Of a stretch of 13,447 bases of DNA, positions 12,889-13,447 are shown in pieces. The notes beneath the pieces are model-generated. The model ran no database searches. It was not told the DNA's origin and saw only the letters and a list, made by a program, of their open reading frames with translations. The DNA lies in NCBI GenBank assembly GCA_027318945.1, contig DAHVOF010000180.1:1-13447 (forward strand). The letters are read 5' to 3'. How positions within the stretch are numbered: position 1 is the first letter of the stretch; each line of letters starts with the position of its first letter. The DNA is from Actinomycetota bacterium (lineage in GTDB: Bacteria; Actinomycetota; Acidimicrobiia; Acidimicrobiales; Acidimicrobiaceae). Both the position numbers and the translations under genes were made by a program.

Positions 12889-13447
12889 TACCTCTCCTCC
12901 AACTAAGATAAAATATGCACGTCTGGTCTCACTATATCGGCAGTATCTGCGATCGCGTTGAGTGACAGATGAGAAGTATGGTGACCTTCCGAGGTTCTGA
13001 CTCTTTGCGATTCTGTGTTTCGTGGATTCGCTGCAACTCTCCAGCTAGCGGATGTCACAATAAAATCGTGCTACTGGGGTCACCTCAGGATTTGGAAGCG
13101 AATGTAAAGACCTTGAACTCGACGAGCTCTTCGGTGGCCGCTCGAAAATGGGGTAACCATTCAGCCCCCCCTCGCCACTACAAGCCCATCACAGCTCGGA
13201 ATTCGAGCTAAACCCCCTGGTGAAATATTAACATGCCCTATGAGCAGGAAATTCGCGAAATGTTTTTCGTTGTGCTCAACTGTTGTCCATGGCAGAAGAA
13301 CCACAAAGATCCCAGATCGAAATCCAAGATGAAATCGATTCGCCGGGGAGTAAGAATGGGCCAACTGCGCAAGGTCAGCGACCGGTCGAAATCTGTTGTG
13401 TCAGTTAAATGGAATTCAGCAGAGCCGGTATCGTAATCATGTGAAAA
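12889..13447. other. Right-end region without a supported gene
   Basis: It begins with the promoter region of the toxin operon; CATATTTTATCTTAG on the - strand is AT-rich and could hold the -10, but no clear pair is defined. Rightward frames 12969-13211 and 13233-13436 and a leftward frame 13161-13364 overlap one another and lack ribosome-binding sites. A 39-codon rightward frame from ATG 13290 encodes MAEEPQRSQIEIQDEID at its start. That charged N-terminus resembles those of some DUF3467 proteins, but the frame ends at 13409 without the rest of the domain. It may be a decayed fragment. Confidence 0.4.

Noticed and set aside
12969..13436. Three overlapping frames at the right end
   Set aside because: None has a ribosome-binding site or recognisable domain, and they overlap one another on both strands.
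1..13447. tRNA or rRNA genes
   Set aside because: By eye I found no cloverleaf with a conserved T-loop and no rRNA-like stretches in the intergenic regions. A covariance search was not possible.

Overview
The window looks like part of a mobilisable plasmid (or a plasmid-derived island) from a moderate-GC actinobacterium. The support is a TraA-like MOBF relaxase-helicase, many GTG and TTG starts, apparently leaderless par genes, and a solo ParA with a small ribbon-helix-helix partner. An Acidimicrobiia-type host would fit but is only a guess. There is no rRNA, tRNA or housekeeping gene to fix the taxon.

Layout, left to right. 74-445 (-): a DUF805 membrane protein. 485-962: no convincing gene, but two hairpins, one of them a good rho-independent terminator. 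963-3803 (-): the MOBF relaxase, with a short repeat-bearing candidate oriT or operator just upstream (3841-3877). 3890-4190: a strikingly G+T-rich strand with a doubtful small membrane ORF. 4207-6259: a structurally complete ISAs1-type insertion sequence with imperfect terminal inverted repeats and a perfect 10-bp target duplication. Its transposase carries an N-terminal DruA/DUF4338 domain and is split by a +1 shift at CCC-TGA-C. 6235-7020 (+): a PD-(D/E)XK nuclease resembling type II restriction enzymes, whose 5' end is altered by the IS. It converges on 7051-7605 (-), a membrane-anchored protein with a HEPN-type R-N-x3-H motif. The start of that gene overlaps (ATGA) the end of 7602-8111 (-), a secreted beta-helix protein cut off early. 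8325-8632 holds a decayed second ISAs1-type transposase.

The plasmid backbone resumes at 8806-10221 (-) with a protein carrying two winged-helix domains, the likely replication initiator, which has a hairpin in its leader. After an unrecognised small ORF (10427-10615, +) comes the partition locus: parA (10695-11435, +) and a small RHH protein (11477-11767, +). These are surrounded by seven copies of an 11-bp motif close to AACATGTTAAC, the likely centromere and operator. 12057-12888 (-) is a tightly packed operon of a DUF3467 protein, a probable antitoxin and a RelE/ParE-family toxin. The last 560 bases hold no gene I can support well.

How the parts fit: rep, parA/RHH and the toxin-antitoxin operon would provide replication, segregation and post-segregational stability. 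The relaxase would provide transfer in trans with a conjugation apparatus that is not in this window. The segment between relaxase and rep is accessory cargo assembled by recombination and IS insertion. It holds two candidate defence effectors, a nuclease and a membrane HEPN protein, that I cannot assign to a named system.
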